From Pseudomonas paraeruginosa PA7 (GTDB taxonomy: Bacteria > Pseudomonadota > Gammaproteobacteria > Pseudomonadales > Pseudomonadaceae), in assembly GCF_000017205.1 (NCBI RefSeq), contig NC_009656.1:5212001-5276000 (forward strand): a stretch of 64,000 bases of DNA. Direction: 5' to 3'. This document shows positions 47,538 to 57,706 of this stretch, piece after piece. The notes beneath the pieces are model-generated. The model did not search any database. It saw only the letters and a program-made list of their open reading frames with translations, and had not been told where the DNA came from. Both the position numbers and the translations under genes were made by a program. Numbering within the stretch: the first letter of the stretch is position 1; every line of letters starts with the position of its first letter.

Positions 47538-48755
47538 TCAGCCTTGCAGGCCGAACGGATCGTCGATCGACGGGCTCGGCTGGGTGAACCAGCACGGCCC
47601 CTGCGCCGTCATGTAGAAGTGATCTTCCAGGCGGATGCCGAACTCGCCGGGCACGCAGATCATCGGTTCGTTGCTGAAGCACATGCCGACGTCCAGCGGC
47701 GTGCGGTCGCCACGCACCAGGTAGGGACCTTCATGGACGTCCAGGCCGATGCCGTGCCCAGTGCGGTGCGGCAGGCCGGGCAAGCGGTAGTCCGGCCCCA
47801 GGCCGTTGGCTTCCAGCGAACGCCGCGCGGCGGCGTCCACCGCCTCGCAGGGCTGGCCCAGGCGCGCGGCGTCGAAGGCCGCCAGCTGGGCGTCACGCTC
47901 CATCGCCCAGAACTCGCGCTGACGAGTGCTGGGCATGCCGAATACGTAGCTGCGGGTGATGTCCGACTGGTAGCCGTGGAGCTGGCAGCCGGTGTCGATC
48001 AGCACCATGTCGCCCCCCTTCAGCACCTGCGCGTGCTTCACCCCATGGGGGAAGGCGCTGGCGGCGCCGAACAGGACGATGCAGAAGGTCGAGCCGGGGG
48101 CGCCCACCTTGCGGTGCGCCTGGTGGATGAATTCGGCGACCTCGGTGGTGCTGATGCCTTCGCGGAGAATGCTCGCCGCAGCCTTCTGCACTTCCAGGGT
48201 CATGTTCTTGGCCCGCTGCATCAGCGCCAGTTCCTCGGCCGACTTGCGCATCCGCCCCTGGTCGACCAGCGCCGCGGCGCTGACGAAGGACCGCGCCGGC
48301 GCCAGCCAGCGCAGCCGGTCGAACATCTCGAACGGCAGGGTCGGGCACAATGCGACCGGACGCGCCTCGTCGATGCCGAGCGCGGCCAGGCGCTCGAGCA
48401 GCAGGCGGTAGGGATCCTGGTGTTCCTCCCAGGTGTGGATGATGCCGTCGACCACCTGGAAGTCGCGTACCGTACCTTCCTCGAAGGCCGGCGCAAGGTA
48501 TTCGAGCGCTCCTTCGGCGGGCAGCAGGGCGCCCACCAGGCGTTCGCTGGGGTGCCATTGCACACCGCTGAAGTAACGCAGATTGCTGCCCGCATGCAGG
48601 TAGGCCGCGGCGATGCCGCGCTCACGCATCCAGGCCTGGGCCGCGGCGATGCGCTGGCGATAGGCCGGCAGGCCGATCGGCTGCGCACCGTCCGTCATGT
48701 TCCGCAGACGCGCCAGCGCCTGCTCAGGGGTACTACCGCCAACACCCACGGTCAT
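47538..48755 (-). CDS. mdpA: Metallo-dipeptidase MdpA (M24 family)
   Basis: A 405-residue pita-bread metallopeptidase of the Xaa-Pro aminopeptidase/creatinase type. The dinuclear-metal ligands are in MVLIDTGCQLHGYQSDITRSY (two Asp), LPHRTGHGIGLDVHEGPYL (His), FSNEPMIC (Glu) and FGIRLEDHFYMT (Glu). The N-terminal creatinase-like domain spans about 1-165. In P. aeruginosa MdpA processes dipeptides in the cytoplasm after uptake and is repressed by PsdR. It is divergent from psdR; the ATG has GAGGAG upstream. The shared 168-bp region holds the candidate operators. Confidence 0.93.
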   Translation of the reverse strand: MTVGVGGSTPEQALARLRNMTDGAQPIGLPAYRQRIAAAQAWMRERGIAAAYLHAGSNLRYFSGVQWHPSERLVGALLPAEGALEYLAPAFEEGTVRDFQVVDGIIHTWEEHQDPYRLLLERLAALGIDEARPVALCPTLPFEMFDRLRWLAPARSFVSAAALVDQGRMRKSAEELALMQRAKNMTLEVQKAAASILREGISTTEVAEFIHQAHRKVGAPGSTFCIVLFGAASAFPHGVKHAQVLKGGDMVLIDTGCQLHGYQSDITRSYVFGMPSTRQREFWAMERDAQLAAFDAARLGQPCEAVDAAARRSLEANGLGPDYRLPGLPHRTGHGIGLDVHEGPYLVRGDRTPLDVGMCFSNEPMICVPGEFGIRLEDHFYMTAQGPCWFTQPSPSIDDPFGLQG

Positions 48756-48785
48756 TTGTTGTTCTCCTCGTCTGGACCGGGCTGG

Positions 48786-48806
48786 AATTTAAGTCGAGCT
48801 TAAATT
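48786..48806. promoter_or_regulatory. Candidate PsdR operator between mdpA and psdR
   Basis: AATTTAAG, spacer TCGAG, CTTAAATT: a perfect 8-bp inverted repeat immediately upstream of mdpA. A second related half (CAGTCACACTTAAAAA, from about 48825) follows. The GTCnnRCTTAAWTT-like core recurs upstream of dppA3, the other known PsdR target. Assignment to PsdR is inference. Confidence 0.6.
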
Positions 48807-48923
48807 CAGGTCAAAGCAAATTTTCAGTCACACTTAAAAAATACTGCCTCGGGTAGTTCATCTGTCAGACTTCATTGACGCACCGCGCTGGGTATACTGC
48901 GCCTTTCAACAAGAGTCTCCCCA

Positions 48924-49487
48924 ATGACCGTAGACCGCATCGGCGAACGCCTGCGTCGCTATCGCCGCGCCGCCAAGAAAACCCTGCACCAAGTCGCCAG
49001 CGAATCCGGTCTCACCGCGAGCTTCCTTTCCCAGGCGGAGCGCAACCTCACCGGCGTATCGATCTCCTCCCTGGCCAACATCGCCAAGTCGCTGAACATC
49101 CCGCTCAACGCCCTGTTCGACCAACCGGCCCAGCCACAGCCCGATTCCCACGAAGGCGAACGGGTGCGCTACACCATCGAGGGCCAGCCGCTGGCCTACG
49201 AGCGCCTGTCCAGCTCCTTTCCCGGCAACCTGATCAACGCGGTGAAGATGAACATGCCGGTGGGCTATCAGTCCGAGCTGATTTCCCATGAGGGCGCGGA
49301 GTTCTCCTACGTTCTTTCCGGACAGATCGTCTACACCATCGAAGGCCGCCAGTATCCCCTCGGTGCCGGCGACTCGGTGCATTTCGACGCCACCAAGACC
49401 CACTGCCTGGCCAATGTCGGCAACGACGTGGCGGAAGTCCTGACCATCACCACCATGGGCCTGTTCGACGACCATCCAGCGCCCTGA
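48924..49487 (+). CDS. psdR: Dipeptide regulator PsdR (XRE HTH plus cupin)
   Basis: A 187-residue repressor. The XRE-type helix-turn-helix spans about residues 7-62 (LRRYRRAAKKTLHQVASESG, then TASFLSQAERNLTGVSISSL). A cupin domain spans about 105-180 (SHEGAEFSYVLSGQIVYTIE, then LGAGDSVHFDATKTHCLAN) that probably binds the effector, perhaps a peptide or amino acid. PsdR represses mdpA and the dppA3 dipeptide genes; loss-of-function mutations arise readily in populations growing on casein. This copy is intact, so the regulatory switch should be functional. Confidence 0.94.
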   Translation: MTVDRIGERLRRYRRAAKKTLHQVASESGLTASFLSQAERNLTGVSISSLANIAKSLNIPLNALFDQPAQPQPDSHEGERVRYTIEGQPLAYERLSSSFPGNLINAVKMNMPVGYQSELISHEGAEFSYVLSGQIVYTIEGRQYPLGAGDSVHFDATKTHCLANVGNDVAEVLTITTMGLFDDHPAP

Positions 49488-49545
49488 CGCAGCCGCAACG
49501 CGCCAATCCTCCCTGTCAGGCAAACGTTTTCGTAAGAGAAATGTT

Positions 49546-49592
49546 AGTCATGCTTAATTTTCGTTGACCACAATTTCAGCATGACTTAATTT
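49546..49592. promoter_or_regulatory. Pair of candidate PsdR sites upstream of dppA3
   Basis: Two copies of a motif, AGTCATGCTTAATTT (49546-49560) and CAGCATGACTTAATTT (49577-49592), are spaced about three helical turns apart. They share the RCTTAA core with the mdpA/psdR operator and lie 160-205 bp ahead of dppA3. Confidence 0.55.
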
Positions 49593-49751
49593 CGGCATCA
49601 GCGAATCGTCGACCAACAACAAGCGGACGATCGCTGTCGCCGCACAGGGTCCATGGCTGTCATCCGCCATCCATGGAAAGGCGAGAGTTGCCATGGCCCA
49701 CAAGGCCGATCCTCAGACGATGCCCTTAGAAAAAGAAAAAATGAGGTTTGC

Positions 49752-51353
49752 ATGCGTAAGATCCTTCCCGTTCGGGCCTGGCTGGCAGCCGGTCTGATCC
49801 TCGGCACCCCGTTCTCCCACGCCGCCAGCAACCTGGTGTTCTGCTCGGAGGGCAGCCCGGCCGGTTTCGATCCCGCCCAGTACACCACCGGTACCGATTA
49901 CGACGCGACCTCGGTCACCCTGTTCAACCGCCTCGTCCAGTTCGAACGCGGCGGCACCCGGGCGATCCCCGGCCTGGCGGAGAGCTGGGACATCGGCGAC
50001 GACGGCAAGACCTACACCTTCCACCTGCGCAAGGGCGTGAAGTTCCACAGCACCGACTACTTCAAGCCGACCCGCGAGTTCGACGCCGACGACGTGCTGT
50101 TCACCTTCCAGCGCATGCTCGACAAGAACCATCCGTTCAGGAAGGCCTACCCCACCGAGTTCCCCTACTTCACCGACATGGGCCTGGACAAGAACATCGC
50201 CAGGGTCGAGAAGCTCGACGAGCACACGGTGAAGTTCACCCTCAACGAGGTCGACGCCGCCTTCATCCAGAACCTGGCGATGGACGTCGCTTCGATCCAG
50301 TCCGCCGAATACGCCGGGCAGTTGCTAGAGGCCGGCAAGCCGCAGCAGATCAACCAGAAGCCGATCGGTACCGGACCCTTCATTCTCAGTCGCTACCAGA
50401 AGGACGCGCAGATCCGCTTCAAGGGCAACAAGGACTACTGGAAGCCGGAAGACGTGAAGATCGATAACCTGATCTTCGCCATCAATACCGACGCCGCCGT
50501 GCGCGCGCAGAAACTCAAGGCCGGCGAGTGCCAGATCACCCTCAACCCGCGCCCCGCCGACCTCAAGGCCCTGCAGGAAGCGGCGAACCTGAAGGTGCCG
50601 TCGCAACCGGGCTTCAACCTCGGCTACATCGCCTACAACGTCACCCACAAGCCGTTCGACCAGTTGGAAGTGCGTCAGGCGCTGGACATGGCGGTGAATA
50701 AACAGGCGATCATCGATGCCGTCTACCAGGGCGCCGGGCAACTGGCCGTGAACGGCATGCCGCCGACCCAGTGGTCCTACGACGAGACCATCAAGGACGC
50801 CCCGTTCGATCCAGCCAAGGCCCGCGAACTGCTGAAGAAGGCCGGCGTCGCCGAAGGCACCGAGATCACCCTCTGGGCCATGCCGGTACAGCGTCCCTAC
50901 AACCCCAACGCCAAGCTGATGGCCGAGATGATCCAGGCCGACTGGGCGAAGATCGGCATCAAGGCCAGGATCGTCAGCTACGAATGGGGCGAGTACATCA
51001 AGCGCGCCCACGCCGGCGAGCACGACGCCATGCTGTTCGGCTGGACCGGCGACAACGGCGACCCGGACAACTGGCTGGCGACCCTCTATGGCTGCGACTC
51101 GATCAACGGCAACAACGTCTCCAAATGGTGCGACGCCGGCTACGACAAGCTGGTCAAGGAAGCCAAGCGGGTCACCGACCAGGACAAGCGCAGCGAGCTG
51201 TACAAGCAGGCCCAGCACATCCTCAAGGAGCAGGTGCCGATCACCCCGATCGCCCACTCCACCGTCTACCAGCCGATGAGCAAGTCGGTCCACGGCTTCA
51301 AGATCAGTCCCTTCTCGCGGAACGCCTTCTATGGCGTAGCCAACCAGCCCTGA
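49752..51353 (+). CDS. dppA3: Dipeptide-binding protein DppA3
   Basis: A 533-residue SBP_bac_5 periplasmic binding protein with a signal peptide ending TPFSHAASN. It is very close to DppA1, with long stretches nearly identical at DNA level. It is the first gene of the PsdR-controlled group with opdP and dppA4-BCDF downstream. It was chosen to start at ATG 49752 with GAGG upstream. It should capture dipeptides in the periplasm and pass them to DppBC. A hairpin (CGCCCCGGTCGT/ACGACCGGGGCG, 51362-51388) follows the gene, which may attenuate read-through into opdP. Confidence 0.94.
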   Translation: MRKILPVRAWLAAGLILGTPFSHAASNLVFCSEGSPAGFDPAQYTTGTDYDATSVTLFNRLVQFERGGTRAIPGLAESWDIGDDGKTYTFHLRKGVKFHSTDYFKPTREFDADDVLFTFQRMLDKNHPFRKAYPTEFPYFTDMGLDKNIARVEKLDEHTVKFTLNEVDAAFIQNLAMDVASIQSAEYAGQLLEAGKPQQINQKPIGTGPFILSRYQKDAQIRFKGNKDYWKPEDVKIDNLIFAINTDAAVRAQKLKAGECQITLNPRPADLKALQEAANLKVPSQPGFNLGYIAYNVTHKPFDQLEVRQALDMAVNKQAIIDAVYQGAGQLAVNGMPPTQWSYDETIKDAPFDPAKARELLKKAGVAEGTEITLWAMPVQRPYNPNAKLMAEMIQADWAKIGIKARIVSYEWGEYIKRAHAGEHDAMLFGWTGDNGDPDNWLATLYGCDSINGNNVSKWCDAGYDKLVKEAKRVTDQDKRSELYKQAQHILKEQVPITPIAHSTVYQPMSKSVHGFKISPFSRNAFYGVANQP

Positions 51354-51361
51354 TGCCGACG

Positions 51362-51388
51362 CCGCCCCGGTCGTGAAACGACCGGGGC
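51362..51388 (+). terminator. Hairpin between dppA3 and opdP
   Basis: A 12-bp stem CGCCCCGGTCGT/ACGACCGGGGCG with loop GAA, then CAGAAG. There is no U-run, so it may act as an mRNA-stabilising or attenuating structure rather than a full terminator. Confidence 0.55.
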
Positions 51389-51581
51389 GCAGAAGAACGG
51401 CACGACTTCGTACTTCATTTTTTTGCTTTTCCTGCCCGTGTTCCAGAACGGCGCTACGCGCGTTCCGCCAGGAACGCTCGCCGCGCCGTCTTCGACCGCC
51501 GCGCCCCGGCGCAGGCGAAACCGGCGCAAACCTGGTGGTGAAACAGGTGCCAACGACAACAATAAAGGGAGCAATCAGGTG

Positions 51582-53033
51582 ATGAGAAACCAACGTGTGA
51601 CCAGCGCTACGCTGGGGCTGGCCTTGCTGGCTGCGAGCGCGCCGGGCTGGGCGGCCGACGAGCAGGAAAACCCGCCGGCCCCGGACAACCCGAGCTACGC
51701 CGCCGAAGTGCAGAGCATTCCCAGCGTGGCGAAGCCGATCAAGGGCCAGGCCGGCGCCACCGGGCTGGTCGAAGGCCAGAGCCTGACCCTGACCACCCGC
51801 AACTTCTACTCGCGGGAAAACATGAAGGACAGCTTCACCTTCCGCATTCCCAAGGCCGGCGGCGGCTCCCAGCGCATCCACCAGCGCAACGCCTGGGTCC
51901 AGGGCACCGTTCTCAAGTACAGCTCGGGCTACACCCAGGGCACCGTCGGTTTCGGTTTCGACGTCGCGGCATTCAACGAGATCGCCCTGGAGCGCGGCAA
52001 GGGCCGCATCGGCGGCGGCGGCAACCGGACCCTGGCGAACAGCGACGGCGAGGCGCTCGGCGAGTGGTCCAAGCTGGGCGTCGCCAACATCCGCCTGCGC
52101 GCCTCCAACACCGAATTCAAGGCCGGTCGCTTCCTGGTCAACACTCCGGTGTTCAGCTACATCGACAACCGCGCCCTGCCCTCCAGCTTCACCGGCTTCG
52201 CCGTGACCAGCGAGGAGCTGGACAACCTCAGCCTGCAGGCCGGCAGCTTCCGCAAGGTCAGCCCGCGGACCGGCTCCGGCGACGAGGACATGACCACCGA
52301 GTACGGCACCCGCCAGGTCAAGGGCGACCGCCTGAACTACCTCGGCGGCAACTACAAGCCGCTCGACGGACTGGAGATATCGCTCTACGGCTCGCACTTC
52401 CAGGACGTCTGGAACCAGTACTACCTCGGGGTCACCCACGACATCGGCGACCTGGAGAACGGCATCGCCCTGCGCACCGCCTTCAACGGCTACCACACCG
52501 GCGACACCGGCGCGCGCGAAGCCGGCTACATCGACAACGACACCTGGAGCCTGGCCTTCACCCTCGGCCATCGCGCCCACGCCCTGACCCTGGCCTACCA
52601 GCAGGTCGATGGCAACGAATACTTCGACTACGTGCACGAGACCTCGGCGATCTTCCTCGCCAACTCGATACTCGCCGACTACAACAGCCCCAACGAGAAA
52701 TCCGCGCAGATCCGCTACGAGACCGACTGGAGCTACTACGGCGTACCCGGCCTGAGCACCGGGGTGTGGTACGTGAAGGGCTGGGACATCGACGGCACCC
52801 ACTACGACGGCGACCGCAACGGCGCCTACGGCAACTATGCCGAGGTGCGCGCCCAGGACGGCGAGAAACACCACGAACTGGGCCTGATGGCGGCCTACAA
52901 GGTGCAGAACGGCCCGATCAAGGACAGCACCTTCAAGCTCACCTACATGATGCACAAGGCCAGCCAGAACCAGATCGACGGCAGCGTCAACGAACTGCGC
53001 CTGGTCAGCACCTTCCCCTTCAACCTGCTGTAA
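51582..53033 (+). CDS. opdP: OprD-family dipeptide porin OpdP
   Basis: A 483-residue outer-membrane 18-stranded porin of the OprD family (called opdP, or opdD in some lists). The signal peptide ends SAPGWAADE. Family text includes [51 protein letters not shown] and the strand-rich end [18 protein letters not shown]. OpdP is known to admit glycine-glutamate dipeptide, consistent with its place between dppA3 and dppA4. It is also a known minor route for carbapenems. ATG 51582 was chosen; GTG 51579 is also possible. Confidence 0.94.
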   Translation: MRNQRVTSATLGLALLAASAPGWAADEQENPPAPDNPSYAAEVQSIPSVAKPIKGQAGATGLVEGQSLTLTTRNFYSRENMKDSFTFRIPKAGGGSQRIHQRNAWVQGTVLKYSSGYTQGTVGFGFDVAAFNEIALERGKGRIGGGGNRTLANSDGEALGEWSKLGVANIRLRASNTEFKAGRFLVNTPVFSYIDNRALPSSFTGFAVTSEELDNLSLQAGSFRKVSPRTGSGDEDMTTEYGTRQVKGDRLNYLGGNYKPLDGLEISLYGSHFQDVWNQYYLGVTHDIGDLENGIALRTAFNGYHTGDTGAREAGYIDNDTWSLAFTLGHRAHALTLAYQQVDGNEYFDYVHETSAIFLANSILADYNSPNEKSAQIRYETDWSYYGVPGLSTGVWYVKGWDIDGTHYDGDRNGAYGNYAEVRAQDGEKHHELGLMAAYKVQNGPIKDSTFKLTYMMHKASQNQIDGSVNELRLVSTFPFNLL

Positions 53034-53082
53034 ACCTGCGACAACCGGCGGCCCCGGCGACGGGGCCCACGAGGAGGACTCC

Positions 53083-54678
53083 ATGCTCCATCCGTTGCTC
53101 CGACACCTGCCCCTGGCCCTGGCGCTATGCGCCGCCGGGACGGCCCAGGCGAAGAACCTGGTGGTCTGCACCGAGGCCAGCCCGGAAGGCTTCGACATCG
53201 TCCAGTACACCGGCGCGGTCACCGCCGACGCTTCCGCGGAAACCGTGTTCAGCCGCCTGCTCGCCTTCCGCCCCGGGACCACCGAAGTGATCCCCGGGCT
53301 GGCCGAGCGCTGGGACGTCAGCGCCGACGGACTGAGCTATACCTTCCACCTGCGCCCCGGCGTGAAATTCCATACCACCGACTACTTCAAGCCGACCCGG
53401 AGCCTGAACGCCGATGATGTGCTGTGGAGCTTCCAGCGCGCCCTCGATCCGAAGCATCCCTGGCATGCCTCGGCGCCGCGCGGCTACGCCTACTTCGAGG
53501 CGATGGGCATGGGCGAGCTGATCAGGTCGGTGGAAAAGGTCGACGACCTCACCGTGCGCTTCGTCCTCAACCGTCCCGAGGCGCCATTCCTGCGCGACAT
53601 GGCGATGCCCTTCGCGTCGATCTATTCCGCCGAGTACGGCGACCAGTTGCTCGCCGCCGGCAAGCAGGGCCAGCTGAACAACCAGCCGATCGGCACCGGG
53701 CCCTTCGTCTTCAAGCGCTACGCCAAGGATGCCCAGGTCCGCTACACGGCGAACCCGGACTACTACGCCGGCAAGCCGCCGATCGACAACCTGGTGTTCG
53801 CCATAACCCTCGACCCCAACGTGCGCATGCAGAAGGTCCGCGCCGGCGAATGCCAGGTCTCGCTGTACCCGAAGCCGGAAGACGTTCCGCGCCTGAAGCG
53901 GGATCCCAACCTGGCGGTGGACGAGATCGATGCCCTGCTCACCACCTACATCGCCATCAATACCCGGCACAAGCCGCTCGACGATCCGCGCGTGCGCCAG
54001 GCGATCAACCTCGCGGTGGACAAGAAGGCCATGCTCGACGCGGTGTTCGGCCCCGGCGCGGCCACCCCTGCGGTCGGTCCCTACCCGCCGACCCTGCTCG
54101 GCTACAACCACTCGATCCAAGACTGGCCGCACGACCCCGAACGTGCAAAGGCGCTGCTCAAGGAGGCCGGCGCGGAAAACCTGAAGATCACCCTGTTCAT
54201 TCGCAACGGCACCTCGCCTACCATCCCCAATCCGGCTCTGGCGGCACAGATGCTGCAAGCGGACCTGGCCAAGGCCGGCATCCAGATGACCATCCGTTCG
54301 CTGGAGTGGGGCGAGCTGCTCAAGCGTTCGAAGGCTGGCGAGCACGACCTGTCGCTGCTCGGCTGGGCCGGCGACAACGGCGACCCGGACAATTTCCTCA
54401 GCCCGAACCTGAGCTGCGCCGCCGCCGAGTCGGGGGAAAACCAGGCGCGCTGGTGCGACAAGGACTTCGAGGCGCTGATGCGCAAGGCCCGCGAGCTGAG
54501 CGACCCGGCCGAGCGGGCGAAACTGTACGAGCAGGCCCAGGTGGTATTCCACGAACAGGCACCGTGGATTCCGCTGGCCTACCCGAAACTGTTCAACGTC
54601 CGGCGGAACACCGTCCAGGGCTATGTGATCAATCCGCTGAGCAACAACAACTTCGCCACCACCTCGGTGAAGCCGTAG
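53083..54678 (+). CDS. dppA4: Dipeptide-binding protein DppA4
   Basis: A 531-residue SBP_bac_5 protein with a signal peptide ending AAGTAQAKN. Core elements include [38 protein letters not shown] and [16 protein letters not shown]. It is the binding protein directly linked to the permease genes (67 bp before dppB), so it is the likely default partner of DppBCDF, with DppA1-A3 extending specificity. GAGGAGG precedes the ATG. Confidence 0.94.
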   Translation: MLHPLLRHLPLALALCAAGTAQAKNLVVCTEASPEGFDIVQYTGAVTADASAETVFSRLLAFRPGTTEVIPGLAERWDVSADGLSYTFHLRPGVKFHTTDYFKPTRSLNADDVLWSFQRALDPKHPWHASAPRGYAYFEAMGMGELIRSVEKVDDLTVRFVLNRPEAPFLRDMAMPFASIYSAEYGDQLLAAGKQGQLNNQPIGTGPFVFKRYAKDAQVRYTANPDYYAGKPPIDNLVFAITLDPNVRMQKVRAGECQVSLYPKPEDVPRLKRDPNLAVDEIDALLTTYIAINTRHKPLDDPRVRQAINLAVDKKAMLDAVFGPGAATPAVGPYPPTLLGYNHSIQDWPHDPERAKALLKEAGAENLKITLFIRNGTSPTIPNPALAAQMLQADLAKAGIQMTIRSLEWGELLKRSKAGEHDLSLLGWAGDNGDPDNFLSPNLSCAAAESGENQARWCDKDFEALMRKARELSDPAERAKLYEQAQVVFHEQAPWIPLAYPKLFNVRRNTVQGYVINPLSNNNFATTSVKP

Positions 54679-54745
54679 AAGAACAAGGGCCACAGCCCCG
54701 TCGATGGCGGGGCGCATGGCTCGCGATGAGGAGTTACCCGCCACC

Positions 54746-55756
54746 ATGCTTAGTTTCATTGCTCGACGACTGGGGCTGCTGATCCCCACCTTCTTCGGCG
54801 TGACCCTGCTCACCTTCGCGCTGATCCGCCTGATTCCCGGCGACCCGGTGGAAGTGATGATGGGCGAGCGCCGCGTCGACCCGCAGATGCACGCCGAGGC
54901 CCTGCACCGCCTGGGCCTGGACAAGCCGCTGTACCAGCAGTACCTGGACTATGTCGGCAACCTCGCCCAGGGCAACCTTGGAAAATCCATACGCACACAT
55001 GAGCCTGTCTGGAATGAGTTTCTCACGCTATTTTCAGCCACCCTGGAACTTTCATTCGCAGCAATGCTTTTTGCCGGCACACTCGGCCTCCTAGCAGGAG
55101 TGGTAGCCGCACTCAAGCGAGGTTCGATTTTTGACCACGGAGTAATGACAATATCTCTAGCGGGCTACTCAATGCCGATTTTTTGGTGGGGCCTGCTCTT
55201 GATCATGCTCTTTTCCGTTTCATTAGGCTGGACTCCTGTTTCTGACCGTATCGGCGTGCTGTATGAGGTGGAGCCGAAGACCGGCTTCATGCTCATCGAC
55301 ACCCTGCTCTCCGACGAGGAAGGCGCGTTCCTCGACGCCGTGCGCCACCTGATCCTGCCGGCCATCGTGCTGGGCACCATCCCGCTGGCGGTGATCGCCC
55401 GCATGACCCGCTCGGCGATGCTCGAGGTCCTGCGCGAGGACTACGTGCGCACCGCCCGCGCCAAGGGCTTGTCGCCGGCCCGGGTGGTCTTCGTGCACGC
55501 CCTGCGCAACGCGCTGATCCCGGTGCTGACGGTGTTAGGCCTGCAGGTCGGCACCCTGCTCGCCGGCGCGGTGCTGACCGAGACCATCTTCTCCTGGCCG
55601 GGCATCGGCAAGTGGCTGATCGACGCCATCAGCGCTCGCGACTATCCGGTGGTGCAGAACGGCATCCTGCTGGTCGCCACCCTGGTCATCCTGGTCAATT
55701 TCGTCGTGGACATCCTCTACGGCCTGGCCAACCCACGCATTCGCCACCAACGCTGA
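54746..55756 (+). CDS. dppB: Dipeptide ABC transporter permease DppB
   Basis: A 336-residue inner-membrane permease with six predicted helices. The N-terminus is [20 protein letters not shown]. The EAA loop that contacts the ATPases is [20 protein letters not shown]. The C-terminus [20 protein letters not shown] is typical of DppB/OppB. Codons 78-168 (54977-55249) use very different codons from the rest: by my count 47 of 91 end in A or T, including ATA, CTA and TTA. The frame is open and the protein text is normal throughout, so the gene looks functional. Confidence 0.95.
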   Translation: MLSFIARRLGLLIPTFFGVTLLTFALIRLIPGDPVEVMMGERRVDPQMHAEALHRLGLDKPLYQQYLDYVGNLAQGNLGKSIRTHEPVWNEFLTLFSATLELSFAAMLFAGTLGLLAGVVAALKRGSIFDHGVMTISLAGYSMPIFWWGLLLIMLFSVSLGWTPVSDRIGVLYEVEPKTGFMLIDTLLSDEEGAFLDAVRHLILPAIVLGTIPLAVIARMTRSAMLEVLREDYVRTARAKGLSPARVVFVHALRNALIPVLTVLGLQVGTLLAGAVLTETIFSWPGIGKWLIDAISARDYPVVQNGILLVATLVILVNFVVDILYGLANPRIRHQR

Positions 55757-55767
55757 GGAGCGAGCCG

Positions 55768-56679
55768 ATGAACGCCATGCACAACGCTCCCGCCAGCGAC
55801 CCGAGCCTGGTCTACCCATCCCCGCTGAAGGAATTCTGGCAAGCCTTTACCCGGAACAAAGGTGCCGTCGGCGGCCTGCTGTTCATGCTGCTGATCGTGT
55901 TCTGCGCGCTGTTCGCCCCCTGGGTCGCGCCCTACGATCCGAGCGAACAGTTCCGCGACTTCCTGCTGACCCCGCCGTCCTGGCTGGAGGGCGGCCAGGC
56001 GCGTTTCCTGCTCGGCACCGACGAACTGGGCCGTGACCTGCTCTCGCGGCTGATCCACGGCGCCCGCCTGTCGCTGCTGATCGGCCTGTCCTCGGTGGTG
56101 ATCTCGCTGATCCCCGGCATCCTCCTCGGCCTGCTCGCCGGCTTCTCGCCGAACCGCGCCGGGCCGCTGATCATGCGCCTGATGGACATCATGCTGGCGC
56201 TGCCGTCGCTGCTGCTGGCGGTGGCCATCGTGGCGATCCTCGGCCCGGGCCTGATCAACACCGTGATCGCCATCGCCATCGTCTCGCTGCCAGCCTACGT
56301 GCGCCTGACCCGCGCCGCGGTGATGACCGAGCTCAACCGCGACTACGTCACCGCCTCGCGCCTGGCCGGCGCCGGCACCCTGCGCCTGATGTTCGTCTGC
56401 GTGCTGCCGAACTGCATGGCGCCGCTGATCGTCCAGGCCACCCTGAGCTTCTCCTCGGCAATCCTCGACGCCGCCGCCCTGGGCTTCCTCGGCCTCGGCG
56501 TGCAACCGCCGACCCCCGAGTGGGGCACCATGCTCGCCTCCGCCCGCGACTACATCGAGCGCGCCTGGTGGGTGGTCAGCCTGCCCGGCCTGACCATCCT
56601 GCTCAGCGTGCTGGCGATCAACCTGATGGGCGACGGCCTGCGCGACGCCCTCGACCCGAAACTGAAGAACGCGGCATGA
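55768..56679 (+). CDS. dppC: Dipeptide ABC transporter permease DppC
   Basis: A 303-residue permease with the DppC/OppC N-terminal helix ([20 protein letters not shown]) and [20 protein letters not shown]. The EAA loop is [20 protein letters not shown] and the end [17 protein letters not shown]. It pairs with DppB to form the translocation pore. It starts at ATG 55768 (GAGGAGCG upstream), 11 bp after dppB. Codon use returns fully to the high-GC norm. Confidence 0.96.
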
Positions 56680-56735
56680 GGAGCACGACCATGAACCCCG
56701 CACCCGTACCCGCGCCACAGGAGACCGCCGCATGA
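56676..56735 (+). CDS. Possible 19-residue coupling peptide between dppC and dppD
   Basis: A tiny frame beginning [12 protein letters not shown] and ending in QETAA. Its ATG overlaps the dppC stop (ATGA) and its TGA overlaps the dppD ATG in the same way. A second in-frame ATG (codon 6) is preceded by GAGGAGC. It would pass ribosomes from dppC to dppD without a gap. The peptide has no recognisable domain; real expression is unproven. Confidence 0.35.
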
Positions 56736-57706
56736 GCCTCCTCGACATCAAGAACCTCAGCGTGCGCTTCGGCGACACCACCGCCGTACCCGTGGTCGAC
56801 GGCCTCGACCTGAGCGTCGACAAGGGCGAGGTGCTGGCCATCGTCGGCGAGTCCGGCTCCGGCAAGTCGGTGACCATGATGGCCCTGATGGGCCTGATCG
56901 ACGCCCCCGGCTGGGTGTCCGCCGATCACCTGCGCTTCGACGGCCACGACATGCTCACCCTCAAGGGCCGCCAGCGCCGGCGCATCGTCGGCAAGGACAT
57001 GGCGATGGTCTTCCAGGACCCGATGACCGCCCTCAACCCCAGCTACACCGTCGGCTACCAGATCGAGGAAGTCCTCCGCCTGCATCTCGGCCTGCGCGGC
57101 AAGGCCCTGCGCCAGCGCGCCCTGGAGCTGCTCGAGCGGGTCGAGATCCCGGCCGCCGCCAGCCGCCTCGACGCCTACCCGCACCAGCTCTCCGGCGGCA
57201 TGAGCCAGCGCGTGGCCATTGCCATGGCCATCGCCGCCGAGCCCAAGCTGCTGATCGCCGACGAGCCGACCACCGCCCTCGACGTGACCATCCAGGCGCA
57301 GATCATGGAGCTGCTGCTGAACCTGCAGCGCGACCAGGACATGGCGTTGATCCTGATCACCCACGATCTCGCCGTGGTCGCCGAGACCGCCCAGCGCGTC
57401 TGCGTGATGTACGCCGGCGAGGCGGTGGAGATCGGCGGCGTGCCGGCGCTGTTCGACCGCCCGACCCACCCCTACACCGAGGCGCTGATCAAGGCGATTC
57501 CCGAGCACTGTGCCGGCGAAGCCCGCCTGGCCACCCTGCCCGGCATCGTGCCCGGGCGCTACGACCGTCCGCGCGGTTGCCTGCTGTCGCCACGCTGTCC
57601 CTATGCCCAGGAGCATTGCCGCCAGGAACGGCCGGCCCTGGAGGCGCACGAGCGCGGCGCGGTGCGCTGCTTCTATCCGTTGAACCTGCTGAACGAGGTG
57701 GCCTGA
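56732..57706 (+). CDS. dppD: Dipeptide ABC transporter ATPase DppD
   Basis: A 324-residue cytoplasmic ATPase. Walker A is GESGSGKS (39-46), the signature motif is [16 protein letters not shown], Walker B is [14 protein letters not shown], and the H-loop is [11 protein letters not shown]. The C-terminal oligopeptide-transporter extension contains cysteines in [19 protein letters not shown], which in this family can bind an Fe-S cluster. Its stop overlaps dppF (TGATG). Confidence 0.97.

Noticed and set aside
50325-53282. 985-codon minus-strand frame across dppA3, opdP and dppA4
   Set aside because: Crosses three clear plus-strand genes and their intergenic regions; not coding.
54977-55249. The odd dppB segment as an insertion or frameshifted pseudogene piece
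   Set aside because: The frame is continuous, length is normal for DppB and the helix pattern is preserved, so it is a composition anomaly, not a disruption.
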